Below are positions 16,907 through 25,988 of a stretch of DNA of 36,727 nucleotides, piece by piece (the first letter of the stretch is position 1; the number at the start of each line of letters is the position of its first letter). This DNA is from Paludibacter sp. GTDB taxonomy: Bacteria; Bacteroidota; Bacteroidia; Bacteroidales; Paludibacteraceae. Under the pieces are notes generated by a model that saw only the letters and a program-made list of their open reading frames with translations, did no database searches and was not told the origin of the DNA. Position numbers and translations under genes: made by a program. The stretch covers positions 1 through 36,727 of the forward strand of contig JAAFGX010000038.1 of NCBI GenBank assembly GCA_010365115.1. Reading direction: 5' to 3'.

Positions 16907-16914
16907 ATATTAAT

Positions 16915-17676
16915 TTAGGATAAAGTTTCCTTTACAAATAAATGAAAAAATAATTTACGTTTTATTCCAACATAAATTGCAGCTAAAGCAAGCAAAAATC
17001 CCCACCCTTCTGGAACCGGTACTGGCTCGGGATCAGTTCCGGGATCAGAACCACTTGCTTTTTGAGCGGACCCCATTGCCAACATAGTAGTTGAATCACT
17101 AAATAATGTAAGGTCTACATTAGAAGCTTTAATGCCGTTCGGCAGATTAGTCATTTTCCCAACAGAAGTATCGTTAGTATTACTCGAACTTAAAGTTCCT
17201 ATTATTGAGTTTGATGATTCGTAGCTACTTCCACTATTATTTTTACTACTTTCCGTTGCACCATTCCCTGAAGAACCTGGATCTCTTTTTCTTGAATTAG
17301 ATATTCTATTGTAAGCGATGATTCTATTTGATTTAGGATTAGCACCGGTATAATTTGTGCTTGACAACTTGTTTCTTTGGTTACGTTTGCTATAATTGTC
17401 TTCCACATTCAATTCTATATTCTGAGAATCTCCAATATATCCGTTTTTGGGTGCATTTACCACAGAACTAAGAGAACCTACATTTGCTTTAATAATCCCT
17501 ACTTCAATATACTCTCTGCTAATAATTTTACCATTAAAATTAACTCCTTGATTTTCTGCAAAATACACTTTGTTGTTGTACAAATCTGGACTTCCCCAAG
17601 GTGAGTAAAGCAATAGCAGAAGCATACCTGCTGCTACTAAAACCAAAATAAGTGTGGTATGCTCTCTCTTGTCCAT
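16915..17676 (-). CDS. Two-anchor low-complexity protein with PVPEGWG C-terminal tail
   Basis: A 253-residue protein of unrecognised family. An N-terminal hydrophobic segment (about residues 8-25, TLILVLVAAGMLLLLLYS) is followed by about 190 residues rich in Ser, Asn, Gly and Thr with little predicted structure. A tail then reads PDPG/PEPVPVPEGWG + hydrophobic LLALAAIYVGI + basic KRK, i.e. a short motif, a membrane span and a positive end. That tripartite end resembles C-terminal sorting tails (PEP-CTERM-like and the P-x-G-G/D-G type of Bacteroidota), but no sorting enzyme is in the window. Nearby exported genes and the shared upstream dyad (17788-17804) suggest an envelope role. Function unknown. 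Confidence 0.65.
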   Translation of the reverse strand: MDKREHTTLILVLVAAGMLLLLLYSPWGSPDLYNNKVYFAENQGVNFNGKIISREYIEVGIIKANVGSLSSVVNAPKNGYIGDSQNIELNVEDNYSKRNQRNKLSSTNYTGANPKSNRIIAYNRISNSRKRDPGSSGNGATESSKNNSGSSYESSNSIIGTLSSSNTNDTSVGKMTNLPNGIKASNVDLTLFSDSTTMLAMGSAQKASGSDPGTDPEPVPVPEGWGFLLALAAIYVGIKRKLFFHLFVKETLS

Positions 17677-17743
17677 TTATATAAAAGATTGATTTGAAAA
17701 ATCTGTTGAATACTAAAGTATATATTGCATCTTTAATCTTCTT

Positions 17744-17804
17744 CAAATATAATCAAACTTATATATATTACTGATAAGCAATAACTTGTGGCACTTTGTG
17801 CTAC
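17744..17804 (-). promoter_or_regulatory. Dyad plus -7 element upstream of the two-anchor protein gene
   Basis: The dyad GTGGCACTTTGTGCTAC (17788-17804) is followed, reading on the minus strand, by 36 bases and then TATATTTG (17744-17751), about 67 bases before the ATG. The -33 region lacks a TTG, as expected of an activator-dependent promoter. Confidence 0.6.
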
Positions 17805-18268
17805 AAAAATGAAAAATATTCTACTTTCAAAATATTGCTTGTCTAAATTCAACCCGACAATTCTTATTGACTAATATTGATTATTTTTACAGAATCAGTA
17901 TATTACTGATATATATACATTTAAAAAATAGAAATATTTATAATAAATACGTATCTTCTGATTTGTAGCACAATGGATTACATATTTAAGAATATATAGT
18001 ACAAACAGAAAGAATTGATTGCTGATTTTTTGAGAAAGTGAGATTTACAGAAACCAAAGGAATTTGTGATTTTCAGATACAGTTAAGTATAATTAACTTT
18101 AATAACAAAGGAAACGCACCTGTTATAACACAATATAACATTTTATACTAGATTTTGATGAATAAATTTAAATTTATTCGTACTGTTTTGTAGTAAATTC
18201 AACTAAAAAAGTGAGCCGATAACAATACGTAGAAAACCAGATAAGTGATATTAACGTTTTACTTGATA
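17805..18268. other. AT-rich intergenic stretch without a gene
   Basis: No convincing frame was found on either strand. It contains a degenerate GTAGCA-type site (GTAGCACAATGGATTAC, 17965-17981) and a 7-3-7 dyad, ATCAGTATATTACTGAT (17894-17910). Neither has a -7 element at the 35-base spacing. Confidence 0.5.
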
Positions 18269-18310
18269 AAAAAACCACTTCTCGGAATTGAATCCGAAAA
18301 GTGGTTTTTT
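18269..18310 (-). terminator. Terminator of the exported-protein operon
   Basis: The outer stem AAAAAACCACTT / AAGTGGTTTTTT (18269-18280 with 18299-18310) is extended inside by CGGA / TCCG. On the minus strand it follows the stop at 18354 by 43 bases. Confidence 0.85.
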
Positions 18311-18353
18311 AGAATTTAATTGAAAAAATATTTAGCAAAAAATATCCGTATTT

Positions 18354-20189
18354 TTAATTCACAACTATTGGAAGGGTTATTTTATCCGTTTTAGTAATTG
18401 CTTTTACAATGTACGATCCAGCTGTGATTGCTGTCGATATTCTGGTTACAGCATTCGCATTAAATGGTTTAACAAGCACAATACGACCAGAAAGATCATA
18501 CAATTCTAAAGTACCATTATGAACAGTAGAATTTTGAATTACGATGGTTTTCTGAGAGTTATAAACCTTCAAGCCTGAATTTGGATGAATAGTAGTTTTA
18601 GTTGTTTGATCAATAGCAGTCACAATTTTAAAGCGGTTTTCGATTGGGCTTGTATTCGAAGAAGTAAATGTGTATTGTGTTCCAGTCTGCGTTATATTCT
18701 TATATTCGCCAGTATTTGAATCAAATAAATACAAAGTTGAATAGGCACTTTCAATATTCTCATGCGTAAAAGTGAACGTATATTCCGAACCCGTTCCGGC
18801 AATAAATCCGATTTTAGTATTATGAACATTATCAACGGTATTTACCTGAAAATTACCAACAGGCTCAACGGTATAAATTTGAGGGGCAGTAGTTGTTCCT
18901 AATTCTTTATAGCCATCCCATCCATTATCAAAACCACTGGTACAAGTTGGTTCGGTAAAAATCCACATTCTATCACCAAAACTTGCTCCTTTCACATCGA
19001 TACGAGTGCAAGGTAATTTTAGCGTTGGCGAACGTTGAAGTGTAGTGTTTTTCACTAAGGATGTGCCAGATTCATTTGCAGGATAGGCAACTTTGACCCA
19101 TGCATTTGCATGATCACTCATTGCTTTGACTAAAAATGTTCCCATTGAAGGTATTTGACCTGGAATACCAAGCCCTCTGTTAGCAATATTTTTGGGGATT
19201 ACAATATATTGTCCAGGTGTTGAGCTATCATTAACAGATGCAGTTCCGGAACCTGATGATGTCCAATCCGCCAGCGAACCTGTATTGTACAAATATACAG
19301 AATTCTCAATCACAGTTTCTAATGAAGATCCAAATTCAATATCACTTATGTTTATAGCAGCAGTATATGGATTCCCAATTAAATGTTGACCTGGATATTG
19401 AGCAGCAGTTGTGTATGTCAACTTACCAGAATCAAAACTTTGATTTACCAATTCACCGGCAAAGGTATATGTTTTGGCTATCGGTTGAGTTATTTCGTAA
19501 CCTGTAAATGGAGTTAAACTACCACTGTACAAACTTATCCAATGAGTTGAAGATGTAGAGCCAGCTTCATTAAACTTTCGGATATATCCACCATTAAATG
19601 TTGGATTCACTACAATTGAGCGAACCGGAACACCAAAAAATTGCCATTTGTAGTTTGAATATGTTGACCCTACAACTGTTGTTGCAACTGCTTTGCTATA
19701 CATTTCCACTGTTGCAGAAACAGGTGATTCTGCAGCGTTATGAAATATTAGTGTGCCATTGGCTCTGTCGGCACTTGACTTTATGAACAAACCAGAAGTT
19801 CCGGCAGCATTAGTGACAGTTGTAGCCACGGCTACAGCTTTTACCGTATCGATTGTAAATTTACTGCCGGCTGAAATTGACAATGAATTAGCAGTTAACT
19901 GGCTAAGTTTTGTAGTGATACCACCTGTATTTGTTATCGAGAGAGTATGCACACTCGTTGTGCTATTTCCAACTATTTCTTTAGCAGTATTTCCCGACAA
20001 GGTAATCGTTTCGGAACCTTTAGTATAAGTTCCGTTGTTTACAAAATTGCCATTGTCAATCCGAATTATTGCTGCGCCTATTGCTACAATTTTTCCACCT
20101 GTTTGTATATCAATGCCTTGTGCAAGTACATTTATTTGAATCTACGATAGAAATAATATACACAATAAATATATTTTATATTCTTTCAT
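18354..20189 (-). pseudogene. T9SS type A cargo protein with amber codon in the signal peptide
   Basis: A frame of 612 codons begins at ATG 20189 with a typical export signal (MKEYKIYLLCILFLS, then IQINVLAQG after the break) and is interrupted by TAG at 20142-20144, codon 16, inside the signal's hydrophobic core. The remaining frame is clean to TAA at 18354. The body is rich in Thr, Ser, Asn and Gly in repeating beta-strand patterns. The end matches the T9SS type A C-terminal sorting domain (GTLELYDLSGRIVLVKPF, GSYIVKAITKTDKITLPIVV), so the protein should be exported by Sec and then carried to the surface by the type IX system. Without suppression only a leaderless product could be made. The gene begins 27 bases after the 304-residue gene and is its operon partner. 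Confidence 0.8.
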
Positions 20190-20216
20190 AATCGAGTTTG
20201 TATTCGTGCAATTAAA

Positions 20217-21131
20217 TTATTTAACGAATGGATTGCGACTTCCGAAACTGTCTATTTCATAATGAAAATCTGTTGATAAAAGAAAGGCATCACCTGTAAA
20301 TGTATCATCTGCCGCTGCTCCATCACGATATAGGCGACATACCAAAACACTGCTAATTGTTTTTCCTGTCCCACTAATTCCGCTACCTAAGGGTGTAATT
20401 ATATGTTCGTAAGCAGCAACCGATCTGCCAGTTACTCCTGCAAGAGCAAAACCGGATTCGGAAGATGAACTAGAAGCAGCAAAGGATGATTCATGATTTA
20501 CCCATTGATACTCCAGCACCCATTTTATGCGTTGAGTTCCTGGTGCAGCAGTAGAAGACCAATGTACGTGTGGGAATATTGTACTGCCTTCTTTGTAGTC
20601 ATGTGGTAGTTGAACGGTGAATGTAACTTCTTTTAAGCTCCCATCAGCGAAAGTCCACGTAAACATATTAGTATTGACAAACAGAGCCCATGTAGGAACA
20701 TTGTTTCCATTGTTTCTTGCTGTAGAAGGATTTATTAATAAATCATTATATGTGGTAGCTGCTCCATTTAAGGTTACAGTTCCATCGTCAGCAATTGCCA
20801 TATAGTTAGTGTCACCTGTTCCACCTGTCATTGGCTTAGTCCAAATTGTTCCATTCCAATAGTACAAACCTGCAACTGTCAATCCTACATCTCCTGTATT
20901 ATAAACAACCAATCCGGTTGAAGGATTAGCAATTGTAGTTACATCAGTTATTGAAACAAGTGCAACTCTTGGAGGCATAAATCCTTTTGATGTTGAATTC
21001 ACATCCAACATAGCACCACTTGCAGGAGTAGTATAACTTGCATTATCAGTTACAATCACTTGTTGTGCTTTTAATGAACTTGAAATTGTAATAATACTAA
21101 ACAAAATTAAATAGAAGTTGTATCGTTTCAT
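20217..21131 (-). CDS. Exported protein with tail-fibre-like N-terminal region
   Basis: A 304-residue secreted protein. The signal peptide MKRYNFYLILFSIITISSSLKAQQ is followed by the pattern GAMLDVNSTSKGFMPPRVALVSITDVTTIANPSTGLVVYNTGD...GLYYWNGTIWTKP. This repeat-like opening is common in Bacteroidota exported proteins and resembles phage tail-fibre shafts. The second half (about 165-304) ends DFHYEIDSFGSRNPFVK and forms a separate domain that I cannot name. There is no T9SS C-terminal domain. The ATG at 21131 is chosen over 21182 because it gives a clean signal peptide and because a TATGTTTG -7 element (21176-21183) overlaps the longer version. It heads the operon with the amber-interrupted T9SS cargo gene. 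Confidence 0.8.
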   Translation of the reverse strand: MKRYNFYLILFSIITISSSLKAQQVIVTDNASYTTPASGAMLDVNSTSKGFMPPRVALVSITDVTTIANPSTGLVVYNTGDVGLTVAGLYYWNGTIWTKPMTGGTGDTNYMAIADDGTVTLNGAATTYNDLLINPSTARNNGNNVPTWALFVNTNMFTWTFADGSLKEVTFTVQLPHDYKEGSTIFPHVHWSSTAAPGTQRIKWVLEYQWVNHESSFAASSSSSESGFALAGVTGRSVAAYEHIITPLGSGISGTGKTISSVLVCRLYRDGAAADDTFTGDAFLLSTDFHYEIDSFGSRNPFVK

Positions 21132-21175
21132 ATTTGTTGGTTTTAAGTTATTTATTTTAAAGAAATAAAGCAATA

Positions 21176-21235
21176 CAAACATAACAAATTAATTAATAGC
21201 TTGTTAGCATCTAAAAATGTAATACATTCTGCATC
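21176..21235 (-). promoter_or_regulatory. -7 element and degenerate dyad of the exported-protein operon
   Basis: TATGTTTG (21176-21183, minus strand) lies 44 bases before the ATG at 21131. Thirty-five bases upstream sits GTAATACATTCTGCATC (21219-21235), which matches the GTAGYA-N5-TRCTAC dyad at about nine of twelve arm positions, at the same spacing as in the strong copies. Confidence 0.45.
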
Positions 21236-21387
21236 AACGGAATAATTTTTACTACACACCAAATAGATTTCTTATGATAAAAAGGATAATTTATTTCCAA
21301 AAATCAAATCAAATCACTTAACATGCTGATTATGGGTGATATTTACACTCGCATTTTTAAAATTCAAACGATAATGATTTAGTTTAT

Positions 21388-21404
21388 GTAGCAGTTAATA
21401 CTAC
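21388..21404. promoter_or_regulatory. Orphan GTAGCA-type dyad
   Basis: GTAGCAGTTAATACTAC is a strong copy of the shared dyad (one arm pair differs), 257 bases upstream of the 304-residue gene. No TAnnTTTG lies 35 bases from it on either side, so it may be an auxiliary upstream site or a relic. Confidence 0.45.
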
Positions 21405-21562
21405 CTGTAAAGTTTATTAATAATCAAAATAAAGAGATTTTAGTTATTTTCATAAGCAAATAACTGTCGGAATAGTCAATTATTTAATATTATTTAACTT
21501 GAACAATTATTAAACAGTTATAACATGTAGCAGCATGAATTTAAAATGAATTCACAATTCAG

Positions 21563-21705
21563 CTAGTGTTATGTTAAGTATAAATGGTCAGTTATAATCC
21601 TACAAACCGCTTAAAGCGGTTGTACGGTAAGTAGCGTTCAACCGCTTCGAGCGGTTAGTCGCATTGCGAGAATTAAGCGTCAAAACAGTCTTAACATAAC
21701 ACTAG
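21563..21705. mobile_element. MITE-like element, 143 bp
   Basis: It is bounded by a perfect 16-bp inverted repeat, CTAGTGTTATGTTAAG (21563-21578) and its reverse complement (21690-21705). Inside are two palindromes, AACCGCTT-A-AAGCGGTT (21605-21621) and AACCGCT-TCG-AGCGGTT (21640-21656). There is no coding capacity. It ends ten bases from the stop of the PAS-HTH pseudogene. The element's ends are CTAG, which could be a duplicated target, but no other flanking repeat is seen. Likely a non-autonomous mobile or palindromic element. Confidence 0.6.
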
Positions 21706-21714
21706 TCAAATTTT

Positions 21715-22479
21715 TCATTTCATGCTTTCTAATATTCTTATAAGTTCTTTTCCTGAACTGAGGTTGGTTTTGTGGAGAATTCTATGGAAGGAAATGCGTA
21801 AACAATTGGATGTTTTGCCGGTAAGGCTGTAAATTTCGTCAATCGTCATTTTAAGCGACAAAAAACTACAAATAGCTAATTCGCTATTTGTTAAGCAGGG
21901 GAATAGTTGGATAAGTTGAGAAATTCGAGCTTCGCTCACAATATCGAGTTGGTTTATTCCATTTGGCAAATTTTTGATTCTAGTTTCCAATGCATTGTCG
22001 TATACAATTTGATCAAGCAACTCCTTGCCCGGTTTATTCAAATATGGTTTTAGCCGTTGAATTTCGACACGGAAAGTTTGAATCATTTGTGTAAGAAGCG
22101 CATGGCTTTTGGGAGACGTTTCGGTAAACTGGAAAAGTATCAAATTTGGTGTTTCGGGGAATGCCCGTGCATAAATATCTAAACTTGTTATACTATTGTC
22201 CAGCCTTCGAAGTAGTATCTTCTTTGTCAGCACTTCCCTTTTTGAACTAATTTCTACCACTAACTCCATCGATCTTAATAAATCGATTACCAACGAGCTG
22301 AAATGGTAATACTTCAAAAAAGTTTAATGAGACTGATTTCCAAAAAAAATCAATGCCTGATGATTCACATCCAGTATATTCCCATTCCTATCGATAATTA
22401 GAGCTGAAGTAGGCATCCATTGAAACAAGTCGGATGTATTAATATTTGTAGAATGTTTAAATTGTATAGTATCAGTTTG
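21715..22479 (-). pseudogene. PAS-HTH transcriptional regulator interrupted by nonsense codons
   Basis: Reading upstream from TGA at 21715, the frame gives 203 codons up to a TAA at 22324-22326, and then continues in the same frame for 51 more codons to a TAG at 22480-22482. The upstream piece (DLFQWMPTSALIIDRNGNILDVNHQALIFFGN) is the front half of a PAS domain, and the downstream piece (KYYHFSSLVIDLLRS, then ILFQFTE) completes it. A helical linker (about 65-100 of the downstream piece) and a C-terminal LuxR-like helix-turn-helix follow (FPCLTNSELAICSFLSLKMTIDEIYSLTGKTSNCLRISFHRIL). The TAA replaces one residue between GNQSH and TFLKYY, consistent with CAA or CAG to a stop. The TAG may precede the original start or may be a second lesion. 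No frameshift was found. A truncated HTH protein from an internal start is possible. Confidence 0.7.
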
Positions 22480-22680
22480 CTAACTTAACATAGTATATAA
22501 ATTATCAAATCTTATTAGAAGACAAGTACTTAAAGTCCTTAAAAATAATGCATATTTTAATAGACCACACAAATATAAATAAAAACCGCTGATATTCTGA
22601 ATGAAAAATAAATTTAAGCTTAAAGAAAATAGCAATTTCAAGCATACAAAATCAAAATCTTTGCTCATATACCATAAATA

Positions 22681-22697
22681 GGGTATATAAAATACCC
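22681..22697. promoter_or_regulatory. GGGTAT-N5-ATACCC dyad upstream of cysK
   Basis: GGGTATATAAAATACCC is a perfect 6-5-6 dyad that ends 11 bases before the -33 element of cysK. The position suits an activator or a blocking repressor. Its regulator is unknown; a sulfur-responsive regulator is a guess from the target gene. Confidence 0.5.
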
Positions 22698-22708
22698 CAT
22701 CTTTGCGA

Positions 22709-22739
22709 TTGTGCGTAAATGTGAAACACTATATTTTTG
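22709..22739 (+). promoter_or_regulatory. Promoter of cysK (decides the start)
   Basis: TTG (22709-22711), a 20-base spacer, and TATTTTTG (22732-22739). The frame is open from 22711, but transcription would begin near 22746, so the ATG at 22777 is the start. Confidence 0.65.
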
Positions 22740-22776
22740 TATCATTAAATCAAACAACATTTTAATACTTATCGGC

Positions 22777-23724
22777 ATGGCAAAAATAGCAAAGAACATC
22801 AATGAACTTATTGGAAATACTCCATTGGTTCAACTATCGAATTACGCTGAGAAAAAAGGTCTCTTAGCCAATCTCATCGTAAAACTAGAATTATTCAATC
22901 CAGCAGGTTGCGTAAAAGAACGCATTGCATTAGCAATGATTGAAGACGCAGAAGCTGCAGGCATTTTAAAACCCGGAATTGAAATTATTGAGCCTACCAG
23001 CGGAAACACGGGCATAGGTTTAGCTATGGTTTCGGCTGTAAAAGGGTACAAACTAACGCTCACTATGCCTGAAACAATGAGTGTGGAACGACGCAACTTA
23101 TTGAAAGCATTAGGCGCCAATTTAGTATTAACTCCCGGAGCAACAGGCATGAAAGGAGCAATTGCAAAAGCAACTGAACTTCATGAATTAAACCCTGCAT
23201 CATTTATTCCGCAACAGTTTGAAAATGCATCTAATCCGAATGTTCACAAACGAACTACCGGTGAAGAAATATGGCGAGACACCGACGGGAAAGTGGATAT
23301 ATTTGTAGCCGGAGTTGGAACGGGCGGAACAATAAGCGGAGTTGGAGAAGCGTTGAAAGCTCACAATCCAAACATTAAAATTATTGCTGTAGAACCGGCA
23401 GATTCACCAGTACTTTCTGGAGGAAATCCTGGTCCTCACAAAATTCAGGGAATTGGTGCAGGATTTATTCCTAAAAACTACAATCCAACTGTAGTTGATG
23501 AAATACTTCAGGTAACAAATGATCAGGCAATTCTAACAGCACGCCAACTAGCACAACAAGAAGGAATGTTGGTGGGTATTTCATGTGGTGCAGCAGCTTA
23601 TGCAGCCACTTTGGTCGCTCTTCGTCCGGAAAATAAAGGTAAAAATATTGTTGCGTTACTTCCTGACACCGGCGAGCGATATTTATCAACATTGCTATAT
23701 GCTTTTGAAGAATACCCATTGTAA
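22777..23724 (+). CDS. cysK: Cysteine synthase (O-acetylserine sulfhydrylase)
   Basis: A 315-residue fold-type II PLP enzyme that forms cysteine from O-acetylserine and sulfide. It starts [20 protein letters not shown]. The PLP lysine lies in [11 protein letters not shown] (about residue 47), the substrate loop is [11 protein letters not shown], the phosphate-binding loop is [13 protein letters not shown], and the C-terminal serine region is GISCGAA and [11 protein letters not shown]. One small oddity: the usual SVKDR around the lysine reads CVKER. It is followed in the same direction by an OsmC-like gene and an O-acetylhomoserine sulfhydrylase, which makes a sulfur-assimilation group. It has its own promoter with an adjacent dyad. 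Confidence 0.96.
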   Translation: MAKIAKNINELIGNTPLVQLSNYAEKKGLLANLIVKLELFNPAGCVKERIALAMIEDAEAAGILKPGIEIIEPTSGNTGIGLAMVSAVKGYKLTLTMPETMSVERRNLLKALGANLVLTPGATGMKGAIAKATELHELNPASFIPQQFENASNPNVHKRTTGEEIWRDTDGKVDIFVAGVGTGGTISGVGEALKAHNPNIKIIAVEPADSPVLSGGNPGPHKIQGIGAGFIPKNYNPTVVDEILQVTNDQAILTARQLAQQEGMLVGISCGAAAYAATLVALRPENKGKNIVALLPDTGERYLSTLLYAFEEYPL

Positions 23725-23893
23725 TTTTAATGGAAAAATGAGTAAATTCAAATTTTACTTCCACAATAAATTAAGATAAAAAAAACAAATTCAAAACATG
23801 TGAGAAAACTAATTTAAGGAGCTTGCCAATTACATTGTTTAGCTCTTAATTTTATACTTCTTGCTTTAAAATAATAATACAAATACGAATAAT

Positions 23894-24334
23894 ATGTCAG
23901 GAAAAGATTTAAATTTTAATATAAACGGAAAAAGTGTTGGTAACACAAAATACAGCGGAATTTCGCGTGGTTTCGAATTGGTAGTAGATGAGCCAGAAGT
24001 ACTTGGTGGAGAAAATAGTGCTGCCAATCCTGTTGAATATCTATTAGCAGGCTATGCAGGCTGTCTAAATGTTGTTTTCAATCTGGTGGCGAAACAACTG
24101 AACATCGAAATTAAAAAACTGGAGATAAATATAGATGGAGATATCAATCCGGAAAAATTTCTCGGGATATCAGATAATGAAAGAGCTGGGTTCAAATCAT
24201 TGAATGTAAACATTGGTTTACAGACTAATGCGAACGAAAAAAACGAGCAACTCTTAATTCAAAAGGTGAAAGAACGGTGTCCGGTTAATGATAACCTTTC
24301 AAATCCTACTCCAATAAGTTATATATTCAATTAA
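23894..24334 (+). CDS. OsmC/Ohr-family protein
   Basis: A 146-residue protein of the OsmC superfamily, thiol-dependent peroxidases and related proteins. It carries both family cysteines: one in LAGYAGCLNVVFN (about residue 57) and one in KERCPVNDNLSNPTP (about residue 131). The ENSAANPVEYLLAG segment is typical. It probably reduces organic or persulfide-like substrates in the cytoplasm. Its place between cysK and the homocysteine-forming enzyme suggests a link to sulfur or redox handling (inference). No separate terminator was found between it and cysK (169 bases). Confidence 0.9.
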   Translation: MSGKDLNFNINGKSVGNTKYSGISRGFELVVDEPEVLGGENSAANPVEYLLAGYAGCLNVVFNLVAKQLNIEIKKLEINIDGDINPEKFLGISDNERAGFKSLNVNIGLQTNANEKNEQLLIQKVKERCPVNDNLSNPTPISYIFN

Positions 24335-24385
24335 CAAATTGAGCTAAGTAGTTGGAACATTATAATGTCGTATTTTCAAAAAAAT

Positions 24386-24536
24386 CAACCACATAGTTAT
24401 ACAGAGTTGCATAGCGCCACTTAGAAATAAAAAAAAGCAAACATAAAGTCACATAGCCTTTTGGAGCATCCATATGTGCTATGTATTCGAAAAAAAACTA
24501 TGTGTTTCTAAGTTACTAACTGATACTATGTGGTTG
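24386..24536. repeat. Inverted-repeat element of ACATAG/CTATGT motifs, 151 bp
   Basis: The ends are an exact 12-bp inverted repeat (CAACCACATAGT and ACTATGTGGTTG). Inside, CATAG and CTATG units recur in both orientations (CACATAGCC, GTGCTATG, ACTATGTG), together with CTTAGAAA / TTTCTAAG. It is non-coding and lies between the OsmC gene and the sulfhydrylase gene. A related fragment (CTTAGTTACTTAGTGG) lies upstream of hisS near 8975. Likely a dispersed intergenic repeat that would fold in RNA. Confidence 0.6.
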
Positions 24537-24611
24537 AAAGAATGAGTCATTTAATTATTCTTCTTATTTATATAAAAATACATAACTACTGATTTTAAAA
24601 TATCAAAATAA

Positions 24612-25922
<1,311 letters not shown>

Positions 25923-25945
25923 AATGTTCTGGTGTTAATTGGTAT

Positions 25946-25982
25946 AAAAAATGCATTTCAAGTGATTGAGATGCATTTTTTT
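25946..25982. terminator. Bidirectional terminator between metY and porP/sprF
   Basis: A 16-bp stem (25946-25961 with 25966-25981) with one G-U pair and a GTGA loop, and A- and T-runs on the two sides. It separates convergent genes whose stops lie at 25922 and 25989. Confidence 0.9.
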
Positions 25983-25988
25983 ATTTTT

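Noticed and set aside
5559-20189. Genome-wide reassignment of TAG to an amino acid
   Set aside because: hisS, the LytTR gene and mnmA end at TAG at their normal family lengths, so TAG acts as a stop.
22480-22668. 62-codon minus-strand frame upstream of the PAS-HTH pseudogene
   Set aside because: It is in the same frame as the pseudogene, but the residues are a random hydrophobic/AT-rich mix; the TAG at 22480 may simply precede the true start.
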